DNA of 26,951 nt, from assembly GCA_002309215.1 (NCBI GenBank), contig DBXG01000001.1:1-26951 (forward strand). The letters run 5' to 3'. Both the position numbers and the translations under genes were made by a program. Positions within the stretch are counted from its first letter, which is position 1, and each line of letters begins with the position of its first letter. Below are positions 5,789 to 14,428 of this stretch, piece by piece. This DNA is from Alphaproteobacteria bacterium UBA1218 (GTDB lineage: Bacteria > Pseudomonadota > Alphaproteobacteria > Rs-D84). The notes beneath the pieces are model-generated. The model was not told the origin of the DNA and made no database searches. It saw nothing but the letters and a program-made list of their open reading frames with translations.

Positions 5789-7358
5789 ATTTGATGTTAT
5801 TATTTATCATATCTTGTGTCTTTTCAATGCCGTAAATCAGTATGAAATTCGGCAGACGTGGACCAGTTTCCTGACCCAGCAAGACGTTATAAAACATGCC
5901 AAAGAAATCTTTCAATTTATCTTCGCCATAATATTTCTTGCCAATATCATAGCAATATGTTTCCAAATCTTTTTCAATACCTGTTTTTCCAATGAATTGA
6001 TTCAGGCCATTTGCCAAATCTTGCAAGACAATTTTTTCTTGGTCAGTTGGTGCGCGATAATTTTTGTTTGGCTTTACAAAGTCGTGATAATATTGCACAG
6101 CGTGTTCTGCCATCATATTCAAATCTGGATTGTTTTTTGGTGTCAGACCTGGATTATACGCTGTTATATAGCCCCACATATCGTTAATGCTTTCAGTATT
6201 TGCAGCGCTGGCCAGATTTAACAACAAATTATATGATATTGGCATACGACCACTTGGGACGCCATGCTCACGATGTATATAAACAACAGGATTAGACATC
6301 TTGGCCAAATCATCTTGCTTATCATACGCGTTCAAATATTGATAGTATTCATCAACATTACGAGGAATTACATCAAAATATAAACGTTTGCTGGTCAAGG
6401 GTTTTACATACATGAACAGCGACAAGCTTTCTGGATTTGCGTATGTCAGCCATTGTTCAATGCTGATACCATTACCTTTGGTCTTGGAAATCTTTTGACC
6501 GTTTTTATCAACGAACAATTGGTATGTCAGGTTTTCAGGTGCTTTGCCACCTAAAACTTTTACAATTTGTCCAGACAGTTTATATGAATCGGTTAAGTCT
6601 GCACCGCACATTTCGTAATCAACATCCAATGCCAGCCAACGCATAGCCCAGTCCGCTTTCCATTGTAATTTTGCCATACCGTTTAATACAGACTGTTCAA
6701 CGCGTGTACCATCTTCGTCTTCGAATACGATTGTGCCGGCTTCTGGATTTACTGATAAAATAGGTACCTCTAAAACATGACCGGTTGACGGAGATATTGG
6801 CATAATAGGGCTGTATGTTTTGCGTCTTTCTTCGCGTAAAGACGGCAACATAATATCCATAATTTTATCATAGTTTTTCAGTACTTTCATCAATGCGTCA
6901 TTAAATGCACCAGATTTGTACATTTGTGTAGAACTTCTGAATTCATAATCAAAACCATATCTGTCCAAAAATTCACACATCATAACATTGTTGTGTTCTG
7001 CAAAACTGTCGAATTTTCCGAATGGATCTGGAACCTTGGTCAATGGACAGCCAAGATATTTTGCAGTTTCTTCCTGGTTTGGAATATTTGTTGGAACCTT
7101 GCGCAGACCGTCCATATCATCTGAAAACGCGATTAAACGTGTTGGAATATCAGACAGTTTGGAAAAAGCCCAACGAACCATACTGGTTTTTGCAACTTCG
7201 CCAAATGTGCCAATGTGTGGCAAACCAGATGCACCATAGCCAGTTTCAAATAAAACATAACCTTTGTCTGGAACTTTGTTCCCAATGCGCGCCAATATCT
7301 TGCGAGCCTCTTGGAAAGGCCATGTGTTCACTTGACTGTAATCTATGTTTGTTGCCAT
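5787..7358 (-). CDS. lysS: Lysyl-tRNA synthetase, class I
   Basis: A 523-residue cytoplasmic enzyme that charges tRNA-Lys. It is the class I form found in archaea, spirochaetes and many alphaproteobacteria, not the class II enzyme of most bacteria. It has the HIGH-type motif PHIGT (47-51) in GASGLPHIGTFGEV and the KMSKS-type motif KISKTKG (289-295). The early FETGYGASGLPHIG and FSDDMDGLRKVP are characteristic of the family, and the length is normal. AAAGGA precedes the ATG by 8 bases. It is a single gene read convergent to the HTH regulator and divergent from the tRNA-Ala locus. A candidate promoter on the minus strand is TTGATT (7416-7411), a 16-base gap and TAAAAT (7394-7389). Confidence 0.97.
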   Translation of the reverse strand: MATNIDYSQVNTWPFQEARKILARIGNKVPDKGYVLFETGYGASGLPHIGTFGEVAKTSMVRWAFSKLSDIPTRLIAFSDDMDGLRKVPTNIPNQEETAKYLGCPLTKVPDPFGKFDSFAEHNNVMMCEFLDRYGFDYEFRSSTQMYKSGAFNDALMKVLKNYDKIMDIMLPSLREERRKTYSPIMPISPSTGHVLEVPILSVNPEAGTIVFEDEDGTRVEQSVLNGMAKLQWKADWAMRWLALDVDYEMCGADLTDSYKLSGQIVKVLGGKAPENLTYQLFVDKNGQKISKTKGNGISIEQWLTYANPESLSLFMYVKPLTSKRLYFDVIPRNVDEYYQYLNAYDKQDDLAKMSNPVVYIHREHGVPSGRMPISYNLLLNLASAANTESINDMWGYITAYNPGLTPKNNPDLNMMAEHAVQYYHDFVKPNKNYRAPTDQEKIVLQDLANGLNQFIGKTGIEKDLETYCYDIGKKYYGEDKLKDFFGMFYNVLLGQETGPRLPNFILIYGIEKTQDMINNNIK

Positions 7359-7435
7359 TTTATAATCCTTTGATGTTAGATAAGTGTTATTTTATGATAT
7401 ATTTTGTAAAAATCAATAAAATACGATATTTTTAT

Positions 7436-7464
7436 TTGACTTTGATTAAATAAATGTATAAAAT
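7436..7464 (+). promoter_or_regulatory. Promoter for the tRNA-Ala locus
   Basis: TTGACT (7436-7441), a 17-base spacer and TAAAAT (7459-7464). A start near 7471 would transcribe the degenerate copy at 7520 and then the intact tRNA-Ala, so the first copy could sit in the precursor RNA. Confidence 0.5.
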
Positions 7465-7519
7465 ATGCTGGCTTTCAACAGAAAATTACCAACAAGTTGA
7501 AGCAGATTAAAAAGATTGT

Positions 7520-7590
7520 GGGGTTGTAGCTCAGTTGGTAGAGGTAAGTTGCTTTGCAGTGCAGCGGATCTGTCAACAGAGAAAAATCCC
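7520..7590 (+). pseudogene. Degenerate 5' copy of tRNA-Ala (tRNA-like remnant)
   Basis: Bases 7513-7543 repeat 7596-7626 exactly (31 bases), giving the acceptor 5' strand and nearly all of the D-arm of tRNA-Ala. The rest diverges. An anticodon-like arm remains (GTTGC, loop TTTGCAGT, GCAGC with one wobble), with an 8-base loop that still contains TGC. AATCCC at 7585-7590 could pair with GGGGTT. There is no T-loop TTCRA and no CCA. It looks like a decayed or partial duplicate rather than a working tRNA, though the ability to fold a rough cloverleaf is notable. Confidence 0.65.
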
Positions 7591-7602
7591 AAAAGAGATT
7601 GT

Positions 7603-7678
7603 GGGGTTGTAGCTCAGTTGGTAGAGCACCTGCTTTGCAAGCAGGGGGTCGTCAGTTCGAGTCTGATCAGCTCCACCA
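7603..7678 (+). tRNA. tRNA-Ala (anticodon TGC)
   Basis: A 76-base cloverleaf with encoded CCA. Acceptor GGGGTTG pairs with CAGCTCC (two wobbles). The D-arm is GCTC...GAGC, the anticodon arm CCTGC-TTTGCAA-GCAGG with anticodon TGC, and the T-arm GTCAG-TTCGAGT-CTGAT; the discriminator is A. No 16S or 23S sequence flanks it, so it is not inside a standard rRNA operon here. Confidence 0.96.
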
Positions 7679-7725
7679 CCAATTTTCGTTATTGCGCGCA
7701 AAGCGCACAATTAAGAAAATTGAGT

Positions 7726-7875
7726 GTCGCGCCGTAGCTCAGCAAATTCTTGGAAATGTTTTTTAGATTTTAAGAACGGCGAAGGCGGACAGAAAGCACA
7801 TAAAGTCGTGCAGTCGCGCCGTAGCGCCTGTTACACGAAGTTTTAACGAAGTGTAATAGCGAAGGCGGACAGACA
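7726..7875 (+). repeat. Two copies of an intergenic repeat (GTCGCGCCGTAGC ... GCGAAGGCGGACAGA)
   Basis: GTCGCGCCGTAGC occurs at 7726-7738 and, without its first two bases changing, again near 7813-7825. Each copy is followed 40-45 bases later by GCGAAGGCGGACAGA (about 7779 and 7859). Within each unit, CGCC..GC and GC..GGCG can pair around the variable centre, so each unit could form a hairpin. In copy 2 the centre has its own inverted pair TTACAC/GTGTAA (7831-7856). It lies between tRNA-Ala and rpsU with no coding potential. Confidence 0.55.
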
Positions 7876-7968
7876 TTAAGTAGAAAAGTTTATTGCATGC
7901 GTGCATGTGTCCCGTTGAAAAAGACGGAAAGTTTAACAAGATAAAAAACGATAAAGGAGGTGTAAAAG

Positions 7969-8175
7969 ATGGTAAAAGTATTAGTTCGTGATAATAATGT
8001 AGAACAAGCTTTGCGTGTCGCGAAACGTAAATCACAAAAAGAAGGCCTCTATCGTGAAATGAAAGAACGTCAGCGTTATGAAAAGCCAACAACTAAACGC
8101 AAACGGTTGAAAGAAGAAGCGGTTCGTAACGAAAAGAAACGTCAATCAAAACAACGTATGGTTTTCGGGTTCTAA
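7969..8175 (+). CDS. rpsU: 30S ribosomal protein bS21
   Basis: A 68-residue basic protein starting [21 protein letters not shown], the standard opening of bS21, and continuing with the [23 protein letters not shown] helix. The C-terminal tail [10 protein letters not shown] is slightly extended, as in many alphaproteobacteria. AAAGGAGG lies 7 bases before the ATG, an unusually strong ribosome-binding site. bS21 sits near the anti-Shine-Dalgarno end of 16S rRNA and assists initiation. The gene is monocistronic and followed by its own terminator. Confidence 0.96.
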   Translation: MVKVLVRDNNVEQALRVAKRKSQKEGLYREMKERQRYEKPTTKRKRLKEEAVRNEKKRQSKQRMVFGF

Positions 8176-8195
8176 GTTTAAACGAAATTGCAAAA

Positions 8196-8218
8196 ACCAC
8201 CCAATCGGGTGGTTTTTT
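8196..8218 (+). terminator. Terminator after rpsU
   Basis: ACCACCC (8196-8202), loop AATC, GGGTGGT (8207-8213), then six T. Confidence 0.9.
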
Positions 8219-8275
8219 AGTTGTTTTATTTTTGGAAATGTTTTAATCTGTGTCTGTTAAAAATGGAAGCAGATT

Positions 8276-10513
8276 ATGAGAAAAGCAGAAAATACAGTTG
8301 AAAATATATCCGGACAGCAGTTATCAGAGGCATTATCTGAACGCTATTTGTCTTATGCGGTTTCTACGATTGTTGCGCGCGCTTTGCCTGATGTTAGGGA
8401 CGGGTTAAAGCCTGTACATCGCCGTATTTTGTTTTCTATGTTGCGTCAAAAATTATCACCAAATGCAGCGTTTCGTAAATGTGCAACTGTGGTTGGCGAT
8501 GTGTTGGGGCATTATCATCCGCATGGTGATGCTTCGGTATACGATGCTATGGTGCGTCTGGCCCAGGACTTTTCTGTTCGTTATCCATTGATTGATGGCC
8601 AAGGTAATTTTGGTAATATTGACGGCGATCCCCAGGCTGCATACCGTTATACTGAATCAAAAATGACCCAGGCGGCTATGCTGATTATGGAAGGCATCGA
8701 CGAAGACAGTGTTGATATGATGCCGAATTTTGATGGTACGACGGTGGAACCAACTGTGATGCCCGGTGCGTTTCCAAATCTGTTAGCAAATGGTGGTATG
8801 GGAATTGCTGTGGGTATGGCGACAAATATTCCGACACACAATGTTTCTGAAATTATGGATGCGTTGAATTTGGTTGTTGATAAACCAGACGCGACAACAC
8901 CGCAAATTATGAAGAAATTAATTGGACCTGATTTTCCAACCGGTGGCGTTTTGATTGATGATTTTGATACGATTTGCAAGAACTATGATACTGGGCGTGG
9001 TGCGTTTCGTATTCGTGCAAAATGGGAAATTGAAAAACTGGAACGCGGTGCAGAACAGGTTGTTATTACAGAAATTCCGTATGGTATAATTAAATCTAAG
9101 TTGGTTGAACAAATTGCTGATTTAATTGATTCAAAGAAATTGCCTTTGGTCGAAGATATTGTAGATGAATCTACGACTGATGTTCGCATTATAATTACGC
9201 CTAAGAATCGTAATATTCCAATCGACAAAATGATGGCGCATCTGTTTGCGATGACTGATTTGGAATATAAATTCAATATGAATTTTAATGTAGTTGATTC
9301 AAATGGCGCGCCACGTGTTATGCCAATTAGTGATGTGTTGCGTGAATTTATTGCACATCAAAAAAATGTCTTGTTGCGTCGCACAAAATGGCGCCTGGGA
9401 AACATAGAACGCAGATTAGAAATCTTGGGTGGTTTGTTGGTCGTTTATTTGAATCTGGATCGTGTGATTGAAATCATAAGAAACGAAGATGATCCAAAGG
9501 CTGTGTTGATGGCTGAATTTCAATTAACTGAAATTCAGGTTGAATCTATATTGAATACGCGTCTTCGTTCTTTGCGCAAATTGGAAGAAATGGAAATCAG
9601 ACGCGAAGACAAAGAATTACGCGAAGAACGTGATAAATTACAGGCACTTTTGGAAAGCGAAGAAATTCAAAACGCACAATTACATGCTTGGTTTGATGAT
9701 ATTAAAAAACAGTATGCAAAAAATACTGCGCTGGGACGTCGTCGTACCCAATGGGCGGCAGTTGGCGAAGAAATTGTCGTTAATGCAGATGACTTTATTG
9801 AAAAAGAACCTGTGACAATCGTGTTGTCTGCGATGGGATGGATACGTGCTGCCAAGGGTCATTTGGATTTGAATAATCTGGATATGAAATTCAAAGAAGG
9901 TGATGAATTACAGTTTGCTTTCCATGCACAAACAACGGATAAAATTAATTTGTTTGTAAGCAGTGGAAAAATGTTCACATTGTCGGCAAATGATTTGCCG
10001 TCTGCGCGTGGTTTTGGTGAATCTGTGCGTATGATGGCTGATGTTGGCGCAGAAGAAAGTATTGTTAAGGCTTTTGTTTTGGATACATCTGCGAAATATT
10101 TGGTAATCGGCAGACATGGAACAGGGTTCATTGTTAATGGTGAAAATTGTGTCGCACAGACGAAATCTGGCAAACAGATTATGAATGTCGATGAAAGAAA
10201 TCCGGCTGTGTTGTGTGTGCGTGTTGATGGTGATATGGTCGCATTGTCTGGATCTAATGATAAATTGTTAATATTTGAAACAAATCAGATTCCAGAAATG
10301 TCGCGTGGCAAGGGTGTGATATTGCAAAAATATAATGCAGAACGCACATATACGATTGATGCGATGTTCTTTAATATGTCTGATGGTTTTGGTTGGACAA
10401 CGGGTCGTGGGACAACAAAATTGGATGATATTTCGCCATGGGTTGCGAAACGTGCATCCCAGGGACATACGATACCTGTTGGTTTTCCACGCAGTGGTAA
10501 ATTTGGAAAATAA
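8276..10513 (+). CDS. parC: DNA topoisomerase IV subunit A
   Basis: A 745-residue type IIA topoisomerase subunit that breaks and rejoins DNA to separate linked daughter chromosomes with ParE. SERYLSYAVSTIVARALPDV (21-40), then RDGLKPVHRRIL, is the family opening. The catalytic tyrosine is Y125 in AAYRYTES. The quinolone-contact helix reads GDASVYD (84-90). A coiled-coil gate follows (about 425-475), then a ParC-type C-terminal domain beginning SAMGWIRAAKGHLDL, without the GyrA-box, which together with the length distinguishes it from GyrA. The position equivalent to E. coli ParC Ser80 is Ala86. Translation starts at the ATG at 8276, with a weak GGAAGCAG upstream. parE is not in the window. 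Confidence 0.94.
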   Translation: MRKAENTVENISGQQLSEALSERYLSYAVSTIVARALPDVRDGLKPVHRRILFSMLRQKLSPNAAFRKCATVVGDVLGHYHPHGDASVYDAMVRLAQDFSVRYPLIDGQGNFGNIDGDPQAAYRYTESKMTQAAMLIMEGIDEDSVDMMPNFDGTTVEPTVMPGAFPNLLANGGMGIAVGMATNIPTHNVSEIMDALNLVVDKPDATTPQIMKKLIGPDFPTGGVLIDDFDTICKNYDTGRGAFRIRAKWEIEKLERGAEQVVITEIPYGIIKSKLVEQIADLIDSKKLPLVEDIVDESTTDVRIIITPKNRNIPIDKMMAHLFAMTDLEYKFNMNFNVVDSNGAPRVMPISDVLREFIAHQKNVLLRRTKWRLGNIERRLEILGGLLVVYLNLDRVIEIIRNEDDPKAVLMAEFQLTEIQVESILNTRLRSLRKLEEMEIRREDKELREERDKLQALLESEEIQNAQLHAWFDDIKKQYAKNTALGRRRTQWAAVGEEIVVNADDFIEKEPVTIVLSAMGWIRAAKGHLDLNNLDMKFKEGDELQFAFHAQTTDKINLFVSSGKMFTLSANDLPSARGFGESVRMMADVGAEESIVKAFVLDTSAKYLVIGRHGTGFIVNGENCVAQTKSGKQIMNVDERNPAVLCVRVDGDMVALSGSNDKLLIFETNQIPEMSRGKGVILQKYNAERTYTIDAMFFNMSDGFGWTTGRGTTKLDDISPWVAKRASQGHTIPVGFPRSGKFGK

Positions 10514-10535
10514 ATAAAACCTGGATAAATAATAA

Positions 10536-10567
10536 AAACCCCGCAAATGCGGGGTTTGAATTTTTTT
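10536..10567 (+). terminator. Bidirectional terminator between parC and rpmG
   Basis: AAACCCCGC (10536-10544), loop AAAT, GCGGGGTTT (10549-10557), with a T-run at 10561-10567 on the plus strand and an A-run upstream that serves the minus strand. Confidence 0.88.
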
Positions 10568-10580
10568 ATAATCAGAAGTC

Positions 10581-10757
10581 TTAGTGAGGCATTTTTGCTT
10601 CTGTGAATACGACATGCTTGCGCAATTTTTTGTCATATTTGCGGAATTTCATTTTGCCCTGGGTGTTTTCAGACTTTGTATTTTTTGTTGTTGTGTAAAA
10701 AATACCAGTTTCTTTGTTTTCCAGTTTTACAACTTCTTTGCTGCCTTTTTTAGCCAT
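10581..10757 (-). CDS. rpmG: 50S ribosomal protein bL33
   Basis: A 58-residue protein found by reading the minus strand from the ATG at 10757 to the TAA at 10581. It starts MAKKGSKEVVKLENKETG and continues with FYTTTKNTKSENTQGKMKF, then the basic RKYDKKLRKHVVF tail. This is a close fit to the alphaproteobacterial bL33 pattern, which lacks the zinc-binding cysteines. AAAAGG lies just upstream. It is too short for a 60-residue cutoff. It lies 86 bases downstream of the LpxL-like acyltransferase on the same strand but is probably expressed separately. Confidence 0.93.
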   Translation of the reverse strand: MAKKGSKEVVKLENKETGIFYTTTKNTKSENTQGKMKFRKYDKKLRKHVVFTEAKMPH

Positions 10758-10843
10758 TTTTACTACCTTTTTTGATTACTTGGCGAATTGTATGTTATAT
10801 TTACAAGAAAATCAAGTTTTTTTTAATTTTATACATGTTTTTA

Positions 10844-11740
10844 TCAATATTCAAAAAAATCAAAGAAATTAAACCATTGTTTTGGATATTTGATGATTAA
10901 TCTTTCAAGAAAATTGGCATATTCTGCAATCATCTCTTTTGTTGTTGTTGTATCAAGACGTTTTACATAAATTTTATATCTTTCATGTGATATATTCATT
11001 ACACAAATCGCAAATGTTGGGTGCGAAAGTGATTTTGCAAATTTGAAAGTTCCAATTGGAAATCGACAATTTTTACCAAGAAAACTTGTCATTTCATACC
11101 TAGATTGCGTATTCGGCGATGTTCTGTCCCCAGCCATCATAACCAAATCACCATTTTGTAAATTGTCATACATATCTGATGCAATACTGATATCAATGTG
11201 TTCTGTTGGGTATATAATTGTATTTGTTGCTTTGTTATGATGTGTCATAAATTGGTGAAATGTACTGTTTTGAGAAATCTGCATAAATGCGTGCATTTTT
11301 TTGTTCTTGCCACGTTCAAACGCAGATAACGCTTCGATATTTCCAAGATGCGAACAGATTAAAAATACACCATTGTTTGATTCAAGGTATTTTTGAAAAT
11401 CGTTCCAATCAGCATTTCTTTCAATAACGAATTTAATTTTTGTTTTTTTATCACAACTGGCAGATATTTTATCCAATACAGCGCACGCAAAAGTATAAAT
11501 ATGACAAAATGGTGATATTTTTGTTTCTTGTAATTTGTTTTTATGTTGATACTGATTCAATATTTTTGTGTATCTTTTCGTTGCGTCCCTTGCAGGTTTG
11601 GCAAAAGGAACAATAAATAAACACACAAACCAAAGAATTATTTTTAAAAAACGAATACCAAATATTTTATAAACAATCCAAAGCAATTCCAGACGAATTT
11701 TTCCGGCAGATTGTTCGCGAATTTGATACCATTTGTTCAT
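10844..11740 (-). CDS. LpxL/HtrB-like acyltransferase of the APE cluster (detached apeJ C-terminal half?)
   Basis: A 298-residue membrane-associated acyltransferase. An N-terminal amphipathic/hydrophobic stretch (about 15-50) anchors it, and HLGNIE (131-136) is the HX4D/E catalytic motif, followed by VMMAGDRTSP as in LpxL. LpxL-type enzymes move acyl chains onto lipid A precursors. In enterobacterial APE clusters a similar domain is fused behind a family 2 glycosyltransferase (ApeJ). Here the cluster's glycosyltransferase (14986-15720) is only 244 residues long, so this gene plausibly supplies the missing half. It is transcribed divergently from the PPTase gene, with only 39 bases between starts. 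AAAGGC precedes its ATG. A housekeeping late acyltransferase for lipid A is the alternative. Confidence 0.8.
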   Translation of the reverse strand: MNKWYQIREQSAGKIRLELLWIVYKIFGIRFLKIILWFVCLFIVPFAKPARDATKRYTKILNQYQHKNKLQETKISPFCHIYTFACAVLDKISASCDKKTKIKFVIERNADWNDFQKYLESNNGVFLICSHLGNIEALSAFERGKNKKMHAFMQISQNSTFHQFMTHHNKATNTIIYPTEHIDISIASDMYDNLQNGDLVMMAGDRTSPNTQSRYEMTSFLGKNCRFPIGTFKFAKSLSHPTFAICVMNISHERYKIYVKRLDTTTTKEMIAEYANFLERLIIKYPKQWFNFFDFFEY

Positions 11741-11779
11741 GTGTTGCCTTTTTATGCTTTTTCAATTATAATTTACATT

Positions 11780-12295
11780 ATGAAAATATACATGTCAAAT
11801 ATTGAACAAATAAAGAATATACATGATTTAGAAAAAAAGTTATCTGAATCAGAATTATCAAGATATAAGAATTTTGCAAATAAAAGACGTAAATTACAGT
11901 ATTTGTTATCTCATGCGATTGTAAAAAGTGTCTGTGGTGAAAATATAATTACAGACAAATCTGGGGTGCCAACAATAAAATCTGGTTTTGTATCTATCGC
12001 ACACAAAGATAATTGGGTTGCGGTGGCTTTGTCTGATGTTCCGGTTGGTATAGATGTTGAAAATACAGATGTCGAACGCGATTTTGCTAAACAAAGTGAA
12101 TTGCTGGGATTGAAAATAACAGATAACAAGAAAGATTTTTATAAAAACTTTGTTGAATTCGAAGCCAGATTCAAATATGGCAAAGATTCAAATGATGCAA
12201 AAATGTATTTCTATAAAAATGGTAAATATTTAATTGGGGTTTGCACCAAAGAAAAACCTGAAAATATTCAATTTATGTTATCTGGTGCGAAATAA
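11780..12295 (+). CDS. 4'-phosphopantetheinyl transferase (Sfp/AcpT-like)
   Basis: A 171-residue protein. AHKD at 74-77, VGIDVE (89-94) and FVEFEARFK (124-132) correspond to the substrate-binding His, the Mg-binding Asp/Glu and the (W/F)xxxEAxxK helix of Sfp-type transferases, which attach the phosphopantetheine arm to acyl carrier proteins. It is shorter than Sfp and may resemble AcpT. Two carrier protein genes (17932-18466) lie in the same cluster and are likely substrates. I chose the ATG at 11780 because earlier codons run through the 5' end of the divergent gene; the ATG at 11792 is an alternative and no clear ribosome-binding site is seen. Its last 18 bases overlap the end of the convergent exporter gene. 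Confidence 0.82.
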   Translation: MKIYMSNIEQIKNIHDLEKKLSESELSRYKNFANKRRKLQYLLSHAIVKSVCGENIITDKSGVPTIKSGFVSIAHKDNWVAVALSDVPVGIDVENTDVERDFAKQSELLGLKITDNKKDFYKNFVEFEARFKYGKDSNDAKMYFYKNGKYLIGVCTKEKPENIQFMLSGAK

Positions 12296-14428
12296 AAAGA
12301 ACGATATTAAATACGACAGGCCAAGTCCCAGACCTAATGTGATTCCCATAGATTTGATTAAAAAGAAACTGGTGAACGCTAATAAACCAAAACCGATAAA
12401 ACTGGTTAAAAACGAAAATAACACAGGTCGTATTTCTTTGTCGTCTTTGGTGTTGATGTTAAATATTGTGTAATCTATACCAAGTCCTGTGACTATAAAG
12501 AAACTTAACATATGGAAAAAAGTTATTGGTTGATGAAACCATGTTAAAATTGATATTGATAATAAAATAGATAATACAGATGGAACAAGATAAACAAGTG
12601 CGCGTTTTTTATAAAATATTGCTAATAAAACAACAAGGCACAACGCACAATATCCCAAAAGTTTGTATGTTTCATGACTGTATTTTTCAATTTGTTTTGT
12701 TAATACTTCGGATGGACTTATCACCAATGCATTATTGCTATTTATTTGTGTGTTTGGGCTGATTTGTGATACAGAATAAATATAACCATTGTCACGTATA
12801 ATTAATTTATCAATCCAATCATTTATGAATTCAGATTGAATGTTTATCACTGATAGTGTCTTAGATTCTTCAAAAACAGGTAATTTTTTTAATTCTAATT
12901 TCTTTTTCAAATATTTTGATTGTTCGCTGTAAAGTTGTTTGATTAATTCCTGGTTTCGCATTTGAGTTTTTATTGATGGAATAACGCTGGACAAAGATAA
13001 AAATGATTCACCTGTTGATTTTATCTCTTCTTCGGTTTCAAGAACTTTTTGAATCGTTTTTCCGCGTACCATCAATATCGCAGATTCTTGCGAATTATTA
13101 AGTTTTTGAAAAAATCTATCTTGGGTTGCGATTTCTGCGTTTGGACGATAAAGTTGATTCATATTGTTTTCTGTTTTTGCAAAAGGTAATGTCGCAACAA
13201 TGATAATACCGATTATAGATAAAAACAGAATACGCGCCTTGTTAGACAAAGACAGATTTATTCTTATTGGTTTAATGCTAAGTTTTAATTTTTGTGGTAA
13301 AAACAATTTTAATCCAAAATAAATCGCAGTTAATCCAGTTATTGTGAATACTGATATTTGTTGCAAAAGCGAAATGCCAGAAAATAACAATGGCAGAAAA
13401 CAAACCAAAGTCGTTAAAAATGATTGGTGTAAATTTTTATAAACTTGGGTTTTATTTTTTAATGTCGCAGATGTTATAAAATGAAAAGCATAATCTATGC
13501 CCAACCCAATCAAAGTTGTGCCAAACACAAATGTTAAAATGTGTGGTGCGTTGAAACACAAAAATAGAGATATTGTTCCGCACAAAAAACCAACAGACAA
13601 AGCCGTAAATACCGGTATTATGGTGAATAATTTCCTGAACAGTAAATAATTAAATATTATCGCCATCAAAATTGCTAAAAATGATAATACAGCCAACTGA
13701 ATTTGACTTTTTTGCACCATAAATGCAGTGTGCAGGGGAACACCGCTGATATGAATTTTGATATTTTCTGTTTCTTGGGTAATCAATTTGCTATGTAATG
13801 TATTTATTTGCCCAGCGGTGCGGGTCGCATCATTTGAATTCACATTAATTGGAATCATGAAAAAGTGTGTGCTGTCTTTGTATTGCCAAAGCAAACCATT
13901 ATGTAATGTCCATGTGGAATTTTCAGAACTTATATTCATTAAATAATTTGACAATAACATAAATGGATCATCATGTATCGGTACCAATGGTGGCATCATA
14001 GATTCTGAAATATGTTTTATTGCAGCGTCTGCGATTTGTTTTGATTTGTTTTGTCGCAATAATGTTTTATCTGTTGCACTTAATAAATTATTCTTATAAG
14101 GAATTAAATCTTTGGTCACACTTTTCAAAGAAAAGTTATTAGATTGAACAGTTAGTGTATCAAATTGATCTGAATTCAAAGATTTTATTATGTTATTAGC
14201 GGTTTTTGTGGCAGATTTTTCATCGTTTGATTCAATAACTATATTAATAATTGATGAAAATTTGTCTGATATTTTATTAATCGGCCATTTTTCTTGTGTC
14301 GTGTTATTGTTTATCAAAGACATCAAATTTGTTTGTGTGTGCAACGGTGTTCTGAATATCAGCGTTGCAAACAAAGCTGTCAAAATTACAAAACAGAATA
14401 AAAATCTTTTAACAAGCAATTTCATCAT
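12278..14428 (-). CDS. apeM: MMPL/RND-family exporter (ApeM-like)
   Basis: A 716-residue inner-membrane protein with an N-terminal membrane segment (about 8-26), a periplasmic domain, a first membrane block around 235-375 containing GLGIDYAFHF, a second periplasmic domain, and a second block from about 590 containing GLGIDYTIFN. The repeated GLGIDY motif in a transmembrane helix is characteristic of MMPL-type transporters. In aryl polyene clusters this family is placed directly after a LolA-like protein and is thought to hand the lipid-linked polyene to the outer membrane. Its ATG lies inside the end of the LolA-like gene (20-base overlap), which suggests translational coupling. Two ATGs in tandem (14428, 14425) are both possible. 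Confidence 0.88.
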   Translation of the reverse strand: MMKLLVKRFLFCFVILTALFATLIFRTPLHTQTNLMSLINNNTTQEKWPINKISDKFSSIINIVIESNDEKSATKTANNIIKSLNSDQFDTLTVQSNNFSLKSVTKDLIPYKNNLLSATDKTLLRQNKSKQIADAAIKHISESMMPPLVPIHDDPFMLLSNYLMNISSENSTWTLHNGLLWQYKDSTHFFMIPINVNSNDATRTAGQINTLHSKLITQETENIKIHISGVPLHTAFMVQKSQIQLAVLSFLAILMAIIFNYLLFRKLFTIIPVFTALSVGFLCGTISLFLCFNAPHILTFVFGTTLIGLGIDYAFHFITSATLKNKTQVYKNLHQSFLTTLVCFLPLLFSGISLLQQISVFTITGLTAIYFGLKLFLPQKLKLSIKPIRINLSLSNKARILFLSIIGIIIVATLPFAKTENNMNQLYRPNAEIATQDRFFQKLNNSQESAILMVRGKTIQKVLETEEEIKSTGESFLSLSSVIPSIKTQMRNQELIKQLYSEQSKYLKKKLELKKLPVFEESKTLSVINIQSEFINDWIDKLIIRDNGYIYSVSQISPNTQINSNNALVISPSEVLTKQIEKYSHETYKLLGYCALCLVVLLAIFYKKRALVYLVPSVLSILLSISILTWFHQPITFFHMLSFFIVTGLGIDYTIFNINTKDDKEIRPVLFSFLTSFIGFGLLAFTSFFLIKSMGITLGLGLGLSYLISFFLFRTR

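Noticed and set aside
7603..7678. tRNA-Ala as part of an rRNA operon
   Set aside because: No 16S or 23S sequence lies in the flanks; rpsU and lysS are the neighbours.
7516..7766. Open frames over the tRNA-Ala locus
   Set aside because: The frames pass through a perfect tRNA and its repeat and have no ribosome-binding site or family similarity.
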